Positions 9,092 to 17,264 of a stretch of DNA of 64,000 nt are shown in pieces. Below the pieces are notes generated by a model that saw only the letters and a list, made by a program, of their open reading frames with translations, did no database searches and had not been told where the DNA came from. Positions within the stretch are counted from its first letter, which is position 1. Every line of letters starts with the position of its first letter. A program made the translations under genes and the position numbers. Source of the stretch: Streptomyces parvus (GTDB lineage: Bacteria; Actinomycetota; Actinomycetes; Streptomycetales; Streptomycetaceae); the NCBI RefSeq assembly GCF_014648875.1, contig NZ_BMRY01000006.1, positions 1 through 64,000 of the forward strand, in the 5' to 3' direction.

Positions 9092-9898
9092 ATGACAGGA
9101 ATGCGTACCGCTCTGCGTGCCCTGGCCGTCACGGCCGCCGCCCTCCTCGCCGCCACGGCCCTCTCCCCCACGGCGCAGGCGCGTCCCGAACCGCGAGCCC
9201 CCGAGGAGTTCGTGGCGCTCCGTTCGGTGGATCCGACGATCATCCAGGAGATGCGCTACACCACGGCGCACACCTTCATGGGTGAGCGGGTGGACGGGTA
9301 CCGGCAGCCGGTGTGCATCCTGACCAGGCCCGCCGCGCGCGCCCTGCACCTGGCGCAGAAGCGGCTGCTGCGTCAGGGCTATTCGCTGAAGGTGTACGAC
9401 TGCTATCGGCCGCAGCGGGCGGTGGACCACTTCGTGCGGTGGGCGAAGGATCTCGACGATCAGGCGATGAAGGGAGAGTTCTATCCGCTGGTCGACAAGT
9501 CGCGGCTGTTCGAGGACGGATACATCGCGGAGAAGTCCGGGCACAGCCGGGGCAGCACGGTGGACCTGACCCTGGTCCGGCTGCCGGCCCTGCCGACCAG
9601 GCCGTACCGTCCGGGCGAGCGGCTGACGCCCTGCTTCGCACCGAAGGACGAGCGGTTTCCCGACAACTCGGTGGATATGGGTACGGGTTACGACTGCTTC
9701 GACACCCTCTCGCACACCGACGACCCGCGGATCCAAGGTGCTCAGCGCGCCAACCGGCAGTTCCTGAAGCGGACGTTGACCGAGGTGGGGTTCGTGAACC
9801 TGCCGGAGGAGTGGTGGCACTTCACCCACAAGCCCGAACTGTTCCCCGACACCTACTTCGACTTCCCGGTGGACCGCGGGTCGGTCGGGAGGCACTGA
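9092..9898 (+). CDS. secreted D-alanyl-D-alanine dipeptidase (VanX type)
   Basis: This zinc dipeptidase of the M15D/VanX family hydrolyses D-Ala-D-Ala. The 268-aa protein has a signal peptide (hydrophobic residues about 7-28, AQA cleavage site near 30), so it acts outside the membrane. The zinc ligands and catalytic residues of the family are visible: His151 and Asp158 in HSRGSTVDLT, Glu240 and His243 in EEWWHF, and an Arg in the CYRPQRA motif. No vanH, vanA or vanRS neighbours are present. A role in peptidoglycan turnover or degrading secreted dipeptide is therefore more likely than glycopeptide resistance. ATG 9092 is used; ATG 9101 is also possible. Confidence 0.92.
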   Translation: MTGMRTALRALAVTAAALLAATALSPTAQARPEPRAPEEFVALRSVDPTIIQEMRYTTAHTFMGERVDGYRQPVCILTRPAARALHLAQKRLLRQGYSLKVYDCYRPQRAVDHFVRWAKDLDDQAMKGEFYPLVDKSRLFEDGYIAEKSGHSRGSTVDLTLVRLPALPTRPYRPGERLTPCFAPKDERFPDNSVDMGTGYDCFDTLSHTDDPRIQGAQRANRQFLKRTLTEVGFVNLPEEWWHFTHKPELFPDTYFDFPVDRGSVGRH

Positions 9899-9901
9899 AC
9901 G

Positions 9902-9946
9902 GAACGGGCGACCGGGACCACCCCCGTGGGCTCCGGCCGCCCGTTC
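9902..9946 (+). terminator. terminator after the VanX-type gene
   Basis: A 9-bp stem (9902-9910 with 9938-9946) has an inner partial stem and is followed by TTCAT. It begins four bases after the stop codon. Confidence 0.6.
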
Positions 9947-10005
9947 TTCATCTCGGACGCGAAAGGGGCGTGTTCGGTTGCCGATCGGGCGGCTACCGTG
10001 CCCGT

Positions 10006-10368
10006 ATGTCACAACAGACGTTCGAAACGTACGAGGAATTCTGGCCGTACTACGTCGCGATGCACTCCCGGGCCGCCACCCGGTGGGTCCATCTGACCGG
10101 CACGCTGACCGGGCTCACGCTCACCGCATACGGGCTCGCGCGGGGCCGGAAACGGTATCTGGCGGCCCTGCCGCTGATCGGGTACGGCACGGCGTGGCCC
10201 GCGCACTTCCTGATCGAGAAGAACAACCCGGCCACCTTCGGACATCCTCTGTGGTCGCTGCGCGGGGACGCGCAGATGATCCGGACGATGCTCGCGGGCC
10301 GGGACGCGGAGCTGGCGGAGACCGCGGCGAAGTGGCTGGCCGAGCACGGGGAGGACAGGACCGGCTGA
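10006..10368 (+). CDS. DUF962 (Mpo1-like) small membrane protein
   Basis: The 120-aa protein matches the DUF962 family, named for yeast Mpo1, an endoplasmic reticulum dioxygenase of 2-hydroxy fatty acids; bacterial members are mostly uncharacterised. It starts with FETYEEFWPYYVAMHS. Two hydrophobic helices follow (about 30-45 and 52-66), then the conserved FIEKNNPATF-like segment (here FLIEKNNPATFGHP). The histidines of that region are candidate metal ligands. It lies between the VanX-type gene and the DUF35/thiolase pair on the same strand but is separated from both by about 85-110 bp, so it is probably its own unit. Confidence 0.85.
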   Translation: MSQQTFETYEEFWPYYVAMHSRAATRWVHLTGTLTGLTLTAYGLARGRKRYLAALPLIGYGTAWPAHFLIEKNNPATFGHPLWSLRGDAQMIRTMLAGRDAELAETAAKWLAEHGEDRTG

Positions 10369-10453
10369 GACCTCCCCGGCCGGACCCCTCGCCGGACAAG
10401 GGCGCCCGTGGCACACTTCTGACGTTCCGTCAGATCCAGTGCCGGGAGGGGCT

Positions 10454-10921
10454 TTGTCGCGCACGCGTACACCCGTGGTGGCCGGTTGGTTCACCGAGGA
10501 CGCCGCGGAGGAGGACTTCCGGCTGCTGGGCACCCGCTGCTCCGGCTGCCGGACGGTCCACTTCCCCCGGGAGGACGGCCACTGCCGCAACCCGGGCTGC
10601 ACCGGCGGGGAGTTGGAGGAGACGCCGCTGTCGAAGCGGGGCACGGTGTGGTCCTGCACCGACGGGCGCTACCGGCCGCCTCCCCCGTACGTCAGCGACC
10701 CCGACGCCCCCTGGACCCCGTACACGCTGGTCGCCGTCGAGCTGGCCGCCGAGCGCATGGTGGTGCTGGGGCAGGGCGCTCCCGGGGTAGGTGTGGCCGA
10801 TCTTCCCGTGGGCTCGGTGGTGGAGGTGGTGCCGGGCGTCCTGGACGAGGGCCGGGCGACGGGCACCGTGCACACCACCTGGCACTGGCGGCCGGTCACG
10901 GCGGACGGGGACTCGTCATGA
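10454..10921 (+). CDS. DUF35 OB-fold zinc-ribbon protein, thiolase partner
   Basis: The 155-aa protein has a rubredoxin-like zinc ribbon (CSGC ... CRNPGC) followed by an OB-fold, the DUF35 layout. In actinobacteria DUF35 proteins often bind a thiolase-fold partner, as in the Ltp2-ChsH2 steroid side-chain aldolase. The adjacent gene is such a thiolase, and the stop of this gene overlaps its start (ATGA, 10918-10921), so the two are likely translationally coupled and form a complex. Start TTG 10454 is chosen because GGGAGGGG lies about 5 nt upstream; GTG 10439 is the alternative. Confidence 0.88.
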   Translation: MSRTRTPVVAGWFTEDAAEEDFRLLGTRCSGCRTVHFPREDGHCRNPGCTGGELEETPLSKRGTVWSCTDGRYRPPPPYVSDPDAPWTPYTLVAVELAAERMVVLGQGAPGVGVADLPVGSVVEVVPGVLDEGRATGTVHTTWHWRPVTADGDSS

Positions 10922-12108
10922 GCGGCGACGTGGCCGTCCTCGGGGCCGGAATGCACCCGTGGGGCAAGTGGGGGCGGAGCTTCGTCACGTACGGCAGGAT
11001 CGCCGCGCGGGCCGCGCTCGCGGACGCGGGCATCGACTGGTCCGAGGTCCGGTCGGTGGTCGGCGCGCAGACGGTGCGCGGGGGCTATCCGGGGTACGTG
11101 GCGGGCGCGACGTTCGCCCGGGCGCTCGGGTGGCAGGGGGCGCGGGTCGCGTCCGTGTACGCCGCGTGCGCTTCCGGGGCGCAGGCCGTCGACACGGCGC
11201 GGGCGCAGATCCTGGCGGGGCTGGCGGACGTGGTGCTGGTGGTGGGGGCCGACGCGGCGCCCAAGGGGTTCTTCGCCCCGGCGGGCGGGGAGCGGCCGGA
11301 CGATCCGGACTGGCTGCGCTTCCGGGTGCTCGGGGCGACGAACCCGGCGTACTTCGGGCTCTACGCCCGTCGCCGCATGGCGCTGTACGGAGACACCCCG
11401 GAGGACTTCGCGCTGGTCAAGGTGAAGAACGCGGCGGCCGGGGCGCTCAACGAGTACGCCCGCTACCGCGCACCGGTGACGGCGGAGGAGGTCGCCGCCT
11501 CCGCGGTGGTCGCCGATCCGCTGCGGCTGCTGGACATCTGCGCCACGTCCGACGGGGCCGCCGCGCTGGTGCTGTGCAGCATGGAGTTCGCCCGGCGGCG
11601 CGGGGTGCGTGATCCGGTGCGGATCCGGGCCGTCTCCACCGTGACGCCGACCTTCCCGAGGACCGTCCTGGATCTGCCGGACATCGGCACGGACTCGGCG
11701 GTGGCGGTGGATCCTTCGCCCGAGAGCTTCCGGGCCTCGATCGCGCGGAGAGCGTACGAGGAGGCGGGGATCGGGCCGGAGGATCTCTCGCTGGCCGAGG
11801 TCTACGACCTGTCCACAGCACTTGAGCTGGAGTGGTACGAGGACATCGGGCTGTGCGGCCCGGGCGAGGGGGCGAAGCTCCTGCGCTCGGGGGCGACCGC
11901 GCCGGGCGGCCGGATTCCGGTCAACGCGAGCGGCGGTCTGGCCTCGTTCGGCGAGGCGGTCCCGGCCCAGGCCATCGCGCAAGTGTGCGAGCTGGCGCGG
12001 CAGTTGCGGGGACGGGCCGGTCAGCGGCAGGTGGCGGGCGCGCGGGTGGGCATCACCGCGAACCAGGGGCTGTTCGGGCACGGCTCGGCGGTGGTGGCGG
12101 TCCGCTGA
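10918..12108 (+). CDS. thiolase-fold lipid-transfer/aldolase-like protein
   Basis: The 396-aa protein belongs to the SCP-x/lipid-transfer branch of thiolases. The nucleophile cysteine is present in the ACASGAQA context, and the VNASGGLASFGEAV motif is present. The C-terminal region, where biosynthetic and degradative thiolases carry a second catalytic Cys (CxG), reads NQGLFGHGSA instead. It is therefore probably not an ordinary acetyl-CoA acetyltransferase. Together with the coupled DUF35 gene this suggests a retro-aldol or other C-C bond enzyme acting on a CoA thioester, by analogy with Ltp2. The substrate is unknown, and no steroid-degradation genes are in the window. Confidence 0.88.
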   Translation: MSGDVAVLGAGMHPWGKWGRSFVTYGRIAARAALADAGIDWSEVRSVVGAQTVRGGYPGYVAGATFARALGWQGARVASVYAACASGAQAVDTARAQILAGLADVVLVVGADAAPKGFFAPAGGERPDDPDWLRFRVLGATNPAYFGLYARRRMALYGDTPEDFALVKVKNAAAGALNEYARYRAPVTAEEVAASAVVADPLRLLDICATSDGAAALVLCSMEFARRRGVRDPVRIRAVSTVTPTFPRTVLDLPDIGTDSAVAVDPSPESFRASIARRAYEEAGIGPEDLSLAEVYDLSTALELEWYEDIGLCGPGEGAKLLRSGATAPGGRIPVNASGGLASFGEAVPAQAIAQVCELARQLRGRAGQRQVAGARVGITANQGLFGHGSAVVAVR

Positions 12109-12202
12109 TCCACAGCGGCATCTCAACAGGTTTTCCCCGCGCTTGGCTTGACTGCCCGTCACCGCCGCAGAACACTCAGGACCCGGCGCGCCGGACGACG
12201 TG

Positions 12203-12236
12203 CGGCTCGTACCCCTGTCGGCGGGGGTACGAGCCG
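12203..12236. terminator. convergent terminator between thiolase and cvnD
   Basis: A perfect 13-bp stem (12203-12215 with 12224-12236) has an 8-nt loop. It lies between the convergent thiolase (+) and cvnD (-). Confidence 0.75.
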
Positions 12237-12274
12237 TACGCGTACCGGAGACCGGGATCCGCCCCTCCCCCGGC

Positions 12275-12883
12275 TCAGGTGGCGACGGGTTCGCGGGCCC
12301 GTGCCGCGCGCTCCAGCGCGTGTTCCACGACCGCGACCAGGACGTCGCGCACGGAGGACCGGTCCCGTGCGTCGCAGACGAGCAGCGGGACCTCGGGGTC
12401 GAGGTCGAGAGCGGCCCGCACGGTCCCGGTGGGGAACCGCTCGGCGCCCTCGAAGGTGTTGACCGCGACCGTGAACGGGATCCGCCTGCGCTCGAAGTAG
12501 TCGACCGCGGCGAAGCAGTCCTCCAGGCGCCGGGTGTCGGCGAGGACGACCGCGCCCAGGGAGCCCTGGGCCAGCTCGTCCCACAGGAACCAGAAGCGGT
12601 CCTGGCCGGGTGTGCCGAAGAGGTAGAGGACCAGATCCTCCCGCAGGGTGATCCTCCCGAAGTCCATCGCGACCGTGGTGGTCGTCTTGGACTCGACCCC
12701 TTCCAGGTCGTCCACCGGGCGGCCCGCCTCGCTGAGGCGTTCCTCGGTGCGCAGCGGTCTGATCTCGCTGACCGCGCCGACCGCGGTCGTCTTGCCGACG
12801 CCGAACCCTCCCGCCACCAGGATCTTCAGGGTGACGGGCTCGACGGGCCGCTGCTCGGCGCGGCTAGAGCGCCCGAAGGCCAT
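12275..12883 (-). CDS. cvnD: conservon GTPase (CvnD-type)
   Basis: This is a small GTP-binding protein of the MglA/Ras-like type found as the last core member of Streptomyces conservons. The 202-aa protein has Walker A GGFGVGKT (residues 25-32), a switch-like TTTTVAMDFG segment, and a G3 region FGTPGQDRF. A degenerate G4 (VNTFEG) stands in place of NKxD. Its start overlaps the end of cvnC by 20 nt, so the two are translationally coupled. Conservon products A-D are thought to form a membrane-associated heterocomplex resembling eukaryotic G-protein signalling. The index number of this conservon cannot be set from sequence alone. No P450 (cvnE) follows. Confidence 0.93.
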   Translation of the reverse strand: MAFGRSSRAEQRPVEPVTLKILVAGGFGVGKTTAVGAVSEIRPLRTEERLSEAGRPVDDLEGVESKTTTTVAMDFGRITLREDLVLYLFGTPGQDRFWFLWDELAQGSLGAVVLADTRRLEDCFAAVDYFERRRIPFTVAVNTFEGAERFPTGTVRAALDLDPEVPLLVCDARDRSSVRDVLVAVVEHALERAARAREPVAT

Positions 12884-13310
12884 TGATTACCTCGCGGAGA
12901 ATGTTCACGTCCGGCAACTCGGCCGGCGGAACGGGACGGGTGACGTGCACCAGATCGTCCTCGACGAGATCGCCGACCAGAACCCGTACCACCCCTACGG
13001 GGAGGTCGAGTTCAGCGGCGAGCTCGGCGATCGACTGGGGTCTGTCGCTGCAGAGTTCGACGATCGCCACGTGTTCGGGGGCGAGCGTCTGGTCCCGGCC
13101 GGGGTCGTCGGCGGCCGGTTCCGGCACGACGAGCGCGATCAGGTCGAGTCGGTGACGGGAAGCGCTGCTGGTCCGCCCCCGGGTCATCGCGTACGGGCGG
13201 ACCACTGGTCCGGCGTCCGCGTCGTACCACCGGGAGGCCTGGGGGTCGACGGTCCCGTCCGGGGATCCGGGGCCGGCGTCCCGGGGGGAGTCAGCGCTCA
13301 TGCCCGCCAC
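12864..13310 (-). CDS. cvnC: conservon DUF742 protein (CvnC-type)
   Basis: This is a DUF742 protein of about 148 aa with a winged-helix-like core. The segment from about residue 70 (HVAIVELCSDRPQSIAELAAEL...) looks like a helix-turn-helix, followed by the conserved LREVINGLRAL C-terminus. The start is ambiguous. GTG 13316 overlaps the cvnB stop, but GGAGG is only 2 nt away. GTG 13310 has the best GGAGG spacing and is used here. ATG 13301 is also in frame. It sits between cvnB and cvnD in one overlapping operon. In the family, CvnC associates with the CvnA/CvnB membrane complex. Confidence 0.9.
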   Translation of the reverse strand: MAGMSADSPRDAGPGSPDGTVDPQASRWYDADAGPVVRPYAMTRGRTSSASRHRLDLIALVVPEPAADDPGRDQTLAPEHVAIVELCSDRPQSIAELAAELDLPVGVVRVLVGDLVEDDLVHVTRPVPPAELPDVNILREVINGLRAL

Positions 13311-13312
13311 GC

Positions 13313-13756
13313 TCACCCTCCGGCGGGCGTACCGGTCGTCCGCGGGGCGTTGGCCAGATGGGCCCCCACGCGCTTGACCATCAGCGTCATCTCGTACGCG
13401 ACCTGGCCAACGTCGGAGTCGGCGTCGGCGAGGACGGCGAGGCAGCTGCCGTCGCCGGCCGCCGTGACGAAGAGGAACGCCTCGTCCAGTTCGACGACGG
13501 TCTGGCGCACCCGGCCCGCGTCGAAGTGGTGGCCGACTCCCTTGGCGAGGCTGTGGAACCCGGAGGCGACGGCGGCGAGATGCTCACTGTCCTCGCGGGT
13601 CAGGTCCGCCGAGGCACCGGTGGCGAGTCCGTCGCTGGAGAGCACCAGCGCCTTGCGGATGCTGGCGACGCGCTGGACGAGTTCGTCGAGCAGCCAGTTC
13701 AGTTCGCCCGAGCCGTGGCGGGCGGGGTTGTGTGCTGCGGTGTTCGGTGCGGTCAT
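13313..13756 (-). CDS. cvnB: conservon roadblock/LC7 protein (CvnB-type)
   Basis: The 147-aa protein is a single roadblock/LC7 domain, from LNWLLDELVQRV to the VAYEMTLMVKRVG helix. In prokaryotes such proteins act as partners or GTPase-activating co-factors of MglA-like GTPases, which fits the downstream cvnD. Its ATG overlaps the cvnA stop (ATGA, 13753-13756), and its own stop lies within the cvnC start region, so expression is tightly coupled. Confidence 0.93.
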   Translation of the reverse strand: MTAPNTAAHNPARHGSGELNWLLDELVQRVASIRKALVLSSDGLATGASADLTREDSEHLAAVASGFHSLAKGVGHHFDAGRVRQTVVELDEAFLFVTAAGDGSCLAVLADADSDVGQVAYEMTLMVKRVGAHLANAPRTTGTPAGG

Positions 13757-16700
13757 CGACCGTCCCCTCCCGGAGTGGTTCCTGGTGCTGTGCCACCGGG
13801 GTCGCCGGTGTTCGCGGTCCCCTCGGTGGTTTCGGTGGTGTCGGTGGTCGTGACGGGCGTGGTGTTCCCGGGCGTCCCGGTGCTCGCCGTGTTCCCGGTG
13901 GTCTCGGCGTTCTCCCGGCGGCCGCGCTGCCAGCCTCGTTGGAGCGAGGCCATGCGGTCGCGTACCTCGTCCGCGTCGCGCTCGGCGTCGTCGACCGTGT
14001 CCACGGGCGCACGCTGCACCGTGCGCTCCGCGGACTCCTCACGGAGCTGGCGGGCCAGACTGGCCTGCCGGACCCGTCGGGGCAGTCCGCCGATGGTGTC
14101 GGGTGCCGGTGGGGCCTCCTCGCGCCCGGAGCCGGGTGCCGCCGTGGCGCGGGTGGCGTCCGGCGTACCGGAAGTGCCCGGTGTACGGGCGACGCCTGTT
14201 GCTCCGCGGTGGGCGGCGGCTCGCACGGTCCAGGGGGCGTCGGTGGTACGGGGCCCGTCGGCCGTATCGGGCGTACGGTCCGCGGTGTGCGGGACCGGTC
14301 CGGTGGCCTTCGGGGGAGGCGTGATCGCGTCGTCCCCCTGCGCGTCGACCCGGCGGCCCCGGTCGGTGACCAGCGTCGGCGGGGTGCGGCGGGGCAGCGG
14401 TACGGGTCCGGCGGGGCGCATCGGGCGGACCTCCGCCGTGGGCTCGTCGCCGTGGTCGCGGGCCTGCTGGTGCTGGTCCCGGTCGGCGTCCCGGCGCGGA
14501 CGGCCGCCGGGCCTGTCGCGCCGGGACTCGCGGTCCCCGTCGCGGCGCACGTCCCGGGCGCGGAAGATGCCGCCGCGCTCGCTCTCCGTGTCCTCCAGGT
14601 CGGACACGCCGTCCAGGACGGGCCCGAGGGCCGGGTCCAGGGCCGGGTCCAGGGCCGGGTCCGGTGAACGGTCCAGCGGATCGCCGGCGAAGTCCAGCGG
14701 GCCGACCGGGGCTTCCAGCTCGACCGGCCCGTCCAGGACACCCGGCCCGGTGAGGCCGGTGGGCACCGGCGACAGGACCGCTGACCTGCCGTTGGCGCGG
14801 CGCTCCCCGCCCGATGGCGCCCCCGGCGCGCCCGGCGCCGTCCCGGAGCTCCGGCCGCTGCCGATGGCCCGCTCGGCCCGGCGGTCCAGGCGGAACCCGG
14901 TGCCGTGGGTGTCCGGGGCGTCGGTGAGCAGGGCTGCCGGGATGAACACGACCGCGGTGGTGCCTCCGTACGGCGATCTCTGGAGGGAGACCCGCACGTT
15001 CTGGCGCTGGGCGAGCCGGCTGACGACGAAGAGGCCCAGCCGGTCGGTGTCGGAGAGCTCGAAGTCGGGGGTCTCGGCGAGCCGCAGGTTGGCGTCGAGG
15101 AGGACCTCGGGAGTCATGCCGAGGCCTCGGTCGTGGATTTCGAGCGTGAAACCGTTGGAGACGCGTTCGCCGTGCACCTGGACCGCGGTGTGCGGGGGTG
15201 AGAAGACGGTGGCGTTCTCCAGGAGTTCGGCGATCAGGTGGGTGAGGTCGGCGACGGCGGGTCCGCCGACGCCGATCCGGGCCAGGCGGCGGACCTCGAT
15301 GCGTTCGTAGTCCTCGACCTCGGCGACGGCGGCCCGCACCACGTCCATCAGCTGGATGGGCTTGCGCCACTGGCGGGAGGGGGCGGCGCCGGAGAGGATC
15401 ACGAGGCCTTCGGCGTGCCGCCGCATACGGGTGGTGAGGTGGTCGAGGCGGAACAGGTCGGCGAGTTCGTCGCCGTTCTCGGTGCGGCGCTCCATCGCGT
15501 CCAGCAGGGTGAGCTGGCGGTGCAGGAGGACCTGGTTGCGGCGGGCGAGGTTGACGAAGACCTCGGAGACGCCGCGCCGCATGTCCGCCTGCTTGACGGC
15601 GGCCTCGACGGCGGCCCGCTGGAGGGTGTTGAGCGCCTGGCCGACCTGGCCGATCTCGTCGGGTTCGTAGCTGAGGTGCGGGGCCTCGGTCTCGACGTCG
15701 ACCTGTTCGCCCGCGGCCAGCCGGCGCATGACGCTCGGCAGCCGGACACCGGAGACCTCGTGGGCGTCCTTGCGCAGCCGGGAGAGGTCGCGGACGAGTT
15801 CACGGCCGATGCGGACGGAGACGAAGACCGAGACGATCAGAGCCAGGAAGCCGAGGATCCCGGCGATCCCGGCCTGGGCGAGGACCCGGTAGGCGGCCGG
15901 TTCGGCGCGGTCCTGGAAACGGTTGCCCATCTCCGTGGAGTCGCCGGCCAGCCGGTCCAGGACGGGCACGGCCGCCTCTTCCCAGCGGTCGGCGTCGACG
16001 GCGGCGGGGCGCTTCGTCGGCCCGGCGCCGATCAGGGCGTCCTCGGCGGTGCGCAGGGGTTCGGTGTCGGGGCTGCCCCAGAACTGCTCGACGCGGCGGC
16101 GTTCGGCGGCGGGGAGGTTCTCCAGGCTGACCTCGTAGAGCAGCTCGCGCTGCGCCACGAGGCCGGATATCTGGCGGAGTTCGGCCGTGGTGAAGCGGCC
16201 GGCGATGAGGCCGGAGGCGATGAGCGCGTCCTCACGCGAGAGCATCTCGCGGGCCCGGGAGATGCCGACCAGGGCCCGCATCTGCTTGTCCATCGACACG
16301 TTCTGAAGGGTGTGGAGTCCGTTGAGGAAGCGGTACGAGGGGTCGACGAGGCCGTTGTAGAAGTCCAGGGCCTTTGCTCGGCTGATGGTGCGCTTCTCGA
16401 CCGACTCGCGCAGCGCCTCCAGTCCGTCGACGGCACTCAGGATCGCGTCCAGGCGGCTGCTGTCGGCGGCGCTCAGCGATTCCCGGACGTCCTGCTCCCG
16501 GGCGTTCTCCCTGACCTGGCTCACGATGCGGTCGGTGGCGGCGCGTTGGCCCATGAGGACGGGGAGCGCGTCGGAGGCCCTGGGGTCGGCGAGGAAGACC
16601 AGGGTCTGCCGTCGCTCGTCCTGGACGGCGCGGACGGCGTCCTCCAGGGGTTCGCTCACCTTCTCCACGATGGATCCGGCGCTCATCAGTTCGTCGGCCT

Positions 16701-16809
16701 GACGGCCGGTGATGTAGGTGGCGAAGACCCAGAGGCCCGTGAGAGAGACGAGCGGCACCAGCAGCAACGCCACGATCTTCCTGCGGATGGACTTCCCGCG
16801 AAAGCGCAT
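13753..16809 (-). CDS. cvnA: conservon sensor-kinase-like protein (CvnA-type)
   Basis: The 1,018-aa membrane protein has an N-terminal TM helix (about residues 12-32) and a long extracellular nitrate/nitrite-sensor-like helical domain. A second TM helix near residue 310-335 leads to a HAMP-like linker. The kinase-like core contains LDHLTTRMRRHAEGL and an ATPase domain with N-box ELLENATVFSPP. A C-terminal tail of about 350 residues, rich in Pro, Arg, Asp and Thr, looks disordered. This is the CvnA layout. The tail includes a 12-bp DNA tandem repeat encoding DPAL. ATG 16809 starts the positively charged MRFRGKSIRRK leader; upstream sequence in frame is not coding-like. It heads the cvnABCD operon. 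No response regulator is adjacent. Confidence 0.93.
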   Translation of the reverse strand: MRFRGKSIRRKIVALLLVPLVSLTGLWVFATYITGRQADELMSAGSIVEKVSEPLEDAVRAVQDERRQTLVFLADPRASDALPVLMGQRAATDRIVSQVRENAREQDVRESLSAADSSRLDAILSAVDGLEALRESVEKRTISRAKALDFYNGLVDPSYRFLNGLHTLQNVSMDKQMRALVGISRAREMLSREDALIASGLIAGRFTTAELRQISGLVAQRELLYEVSLENLPAAERRRVEQFWGSPDTEPLRTAEDALIGAGPTKRPAAVDADRWEEAAVPVLDRLAGDSTEMGNRFQDRAEPAAYRVLAQAGIAGILGFLALIVSVFVSVRIGRELVRDLSRLRKDAHEVSGVRLPSVMRRLAAGEQVDVETEAPHLSYEPDEIGQVGQALNTLQRAAVEAAVKQADMRRGVSEVFVNLARRNQVLLHRQLTLLDAMERRTENGDELADLFRLDHLTTRMRRHAEGLVILSGAAPSRQWRKPIQLMDVVRAAVAEVEDYERIEVRRLARIGVGGPAVADLTHLIAELLENATVFSPPHTAVQVHGERVSNGFTLEIHDRGLGMTPEVLLDANLRLAETPDFELSDTDRLGLFVVSRLAQRQNVRVSLQRSPYGGTTAVVFIPAALLTDAPDTHGTGFRLDRRAERAIGSGRSSGTAPGAPGAPSGGERRANGRSAVLSPVPTGLTGPGVLDGPVELEAPVGPLDFAGDPLDRSPDPALDPALDPALGPVLDGVSDLEDTESERGGIFRARDVRRDGDRESRRDRPGGRPRRDADRDQHQQARDHGDEPTAEVRPMRPAGPVPLPRRTPPTLVTDRGRRVDAQGDDAITPPPKATGPVPHTADRTPDTADGPRTTDAPWTVRAAAHRGATGVARTPGTSGTPDATRATAAPGSGREEAPPAPDTIGGLPRRVRQASLARQLREESAERTVQRAPVDTVDDAERDADEVRDRMASLQRGWQRGRRENAETTGNTASTGTPGNTTPVTTTDTTETTEGTANTGDPGGTAPGTTPGGDGR
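14629..14664 (-). repeat. 12-bp tandem repeat in the cvnA tail
   Basis: Three tandem copies of GGCCGGGTCCAG (the third ends in a variant base) encode DPAL repeats in the disordered C-terminal tail of CvnA. It is in frame and may vary in copy number between strains. Confidence 0.8.
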
Positions 16810-17264
16810 GGCCTCCCCCAGATCGGCCCCGCACGGCGGCTGCGGGGGTCGCCCCGCGCGGTGGCTGCGCGGGTTGTCTTCTCCGTCAATAAACGGCGCG
16901 AGCCTACTACTGACACCGAGACAACTCGAAGACACGTCCGGATGATTTTCAGCCGTCCAACCGGAATTTGATCATGAGTTGTCCCGGTATTCCCGGAGAT
17001 GAAATTCGCGAAAGTGACAGAGGGCACCGCCCTGACTCCTCAGGACCGGCACGTATCAGTTGGCTGGAATTCTTCGCTCCGTGACCTTCTGTGCCCTGCG
17101 CGTGCTTTTCCTGGGGAATCTTCGGGACGGGTGGTTCGTCCATATGTACGGGGTAGGCGCACGGTGGGGTCGCGCGCGGCAGGACGGACATGTTCCGCCC
17201 GCGTAGAACCGGCGCAAGCCGGGCAGCCACCCTGAAGTCGGACAGTGGCGGGGAGTTGAAGACC
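16810..17264. other. divergent intergenic region cvnA / membrane protein
   Basis: About 450 bp without a convincing gene. It must hold the cvnA promoter and that of the divergent membrane protein. GGAAT (17115-17119) and CGTC (17137-17140) are separated by 17 bp and could be an ECF-type promoter for the rightward gene; this is weak. The region is more AT-rich next to cvnA. An in-frame ATG at 17190 would extend the next gene. Confidence 0.5.

Noticed and set aside
7241..10012. Minus-strand frame of 923 codons
   Set aside because: Runs antisense through GH31 and VanX-type genes and in the wrong frame through Nudix; low-complexity product.
17115..17140. GGAAT plus CGTC as a sigma-R promoter of the membrane protein
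   Set aside because: The GTT at 18-bp spacing is absent, so it does not fit sigma-R; mentioned only as a weak ECF candidate.
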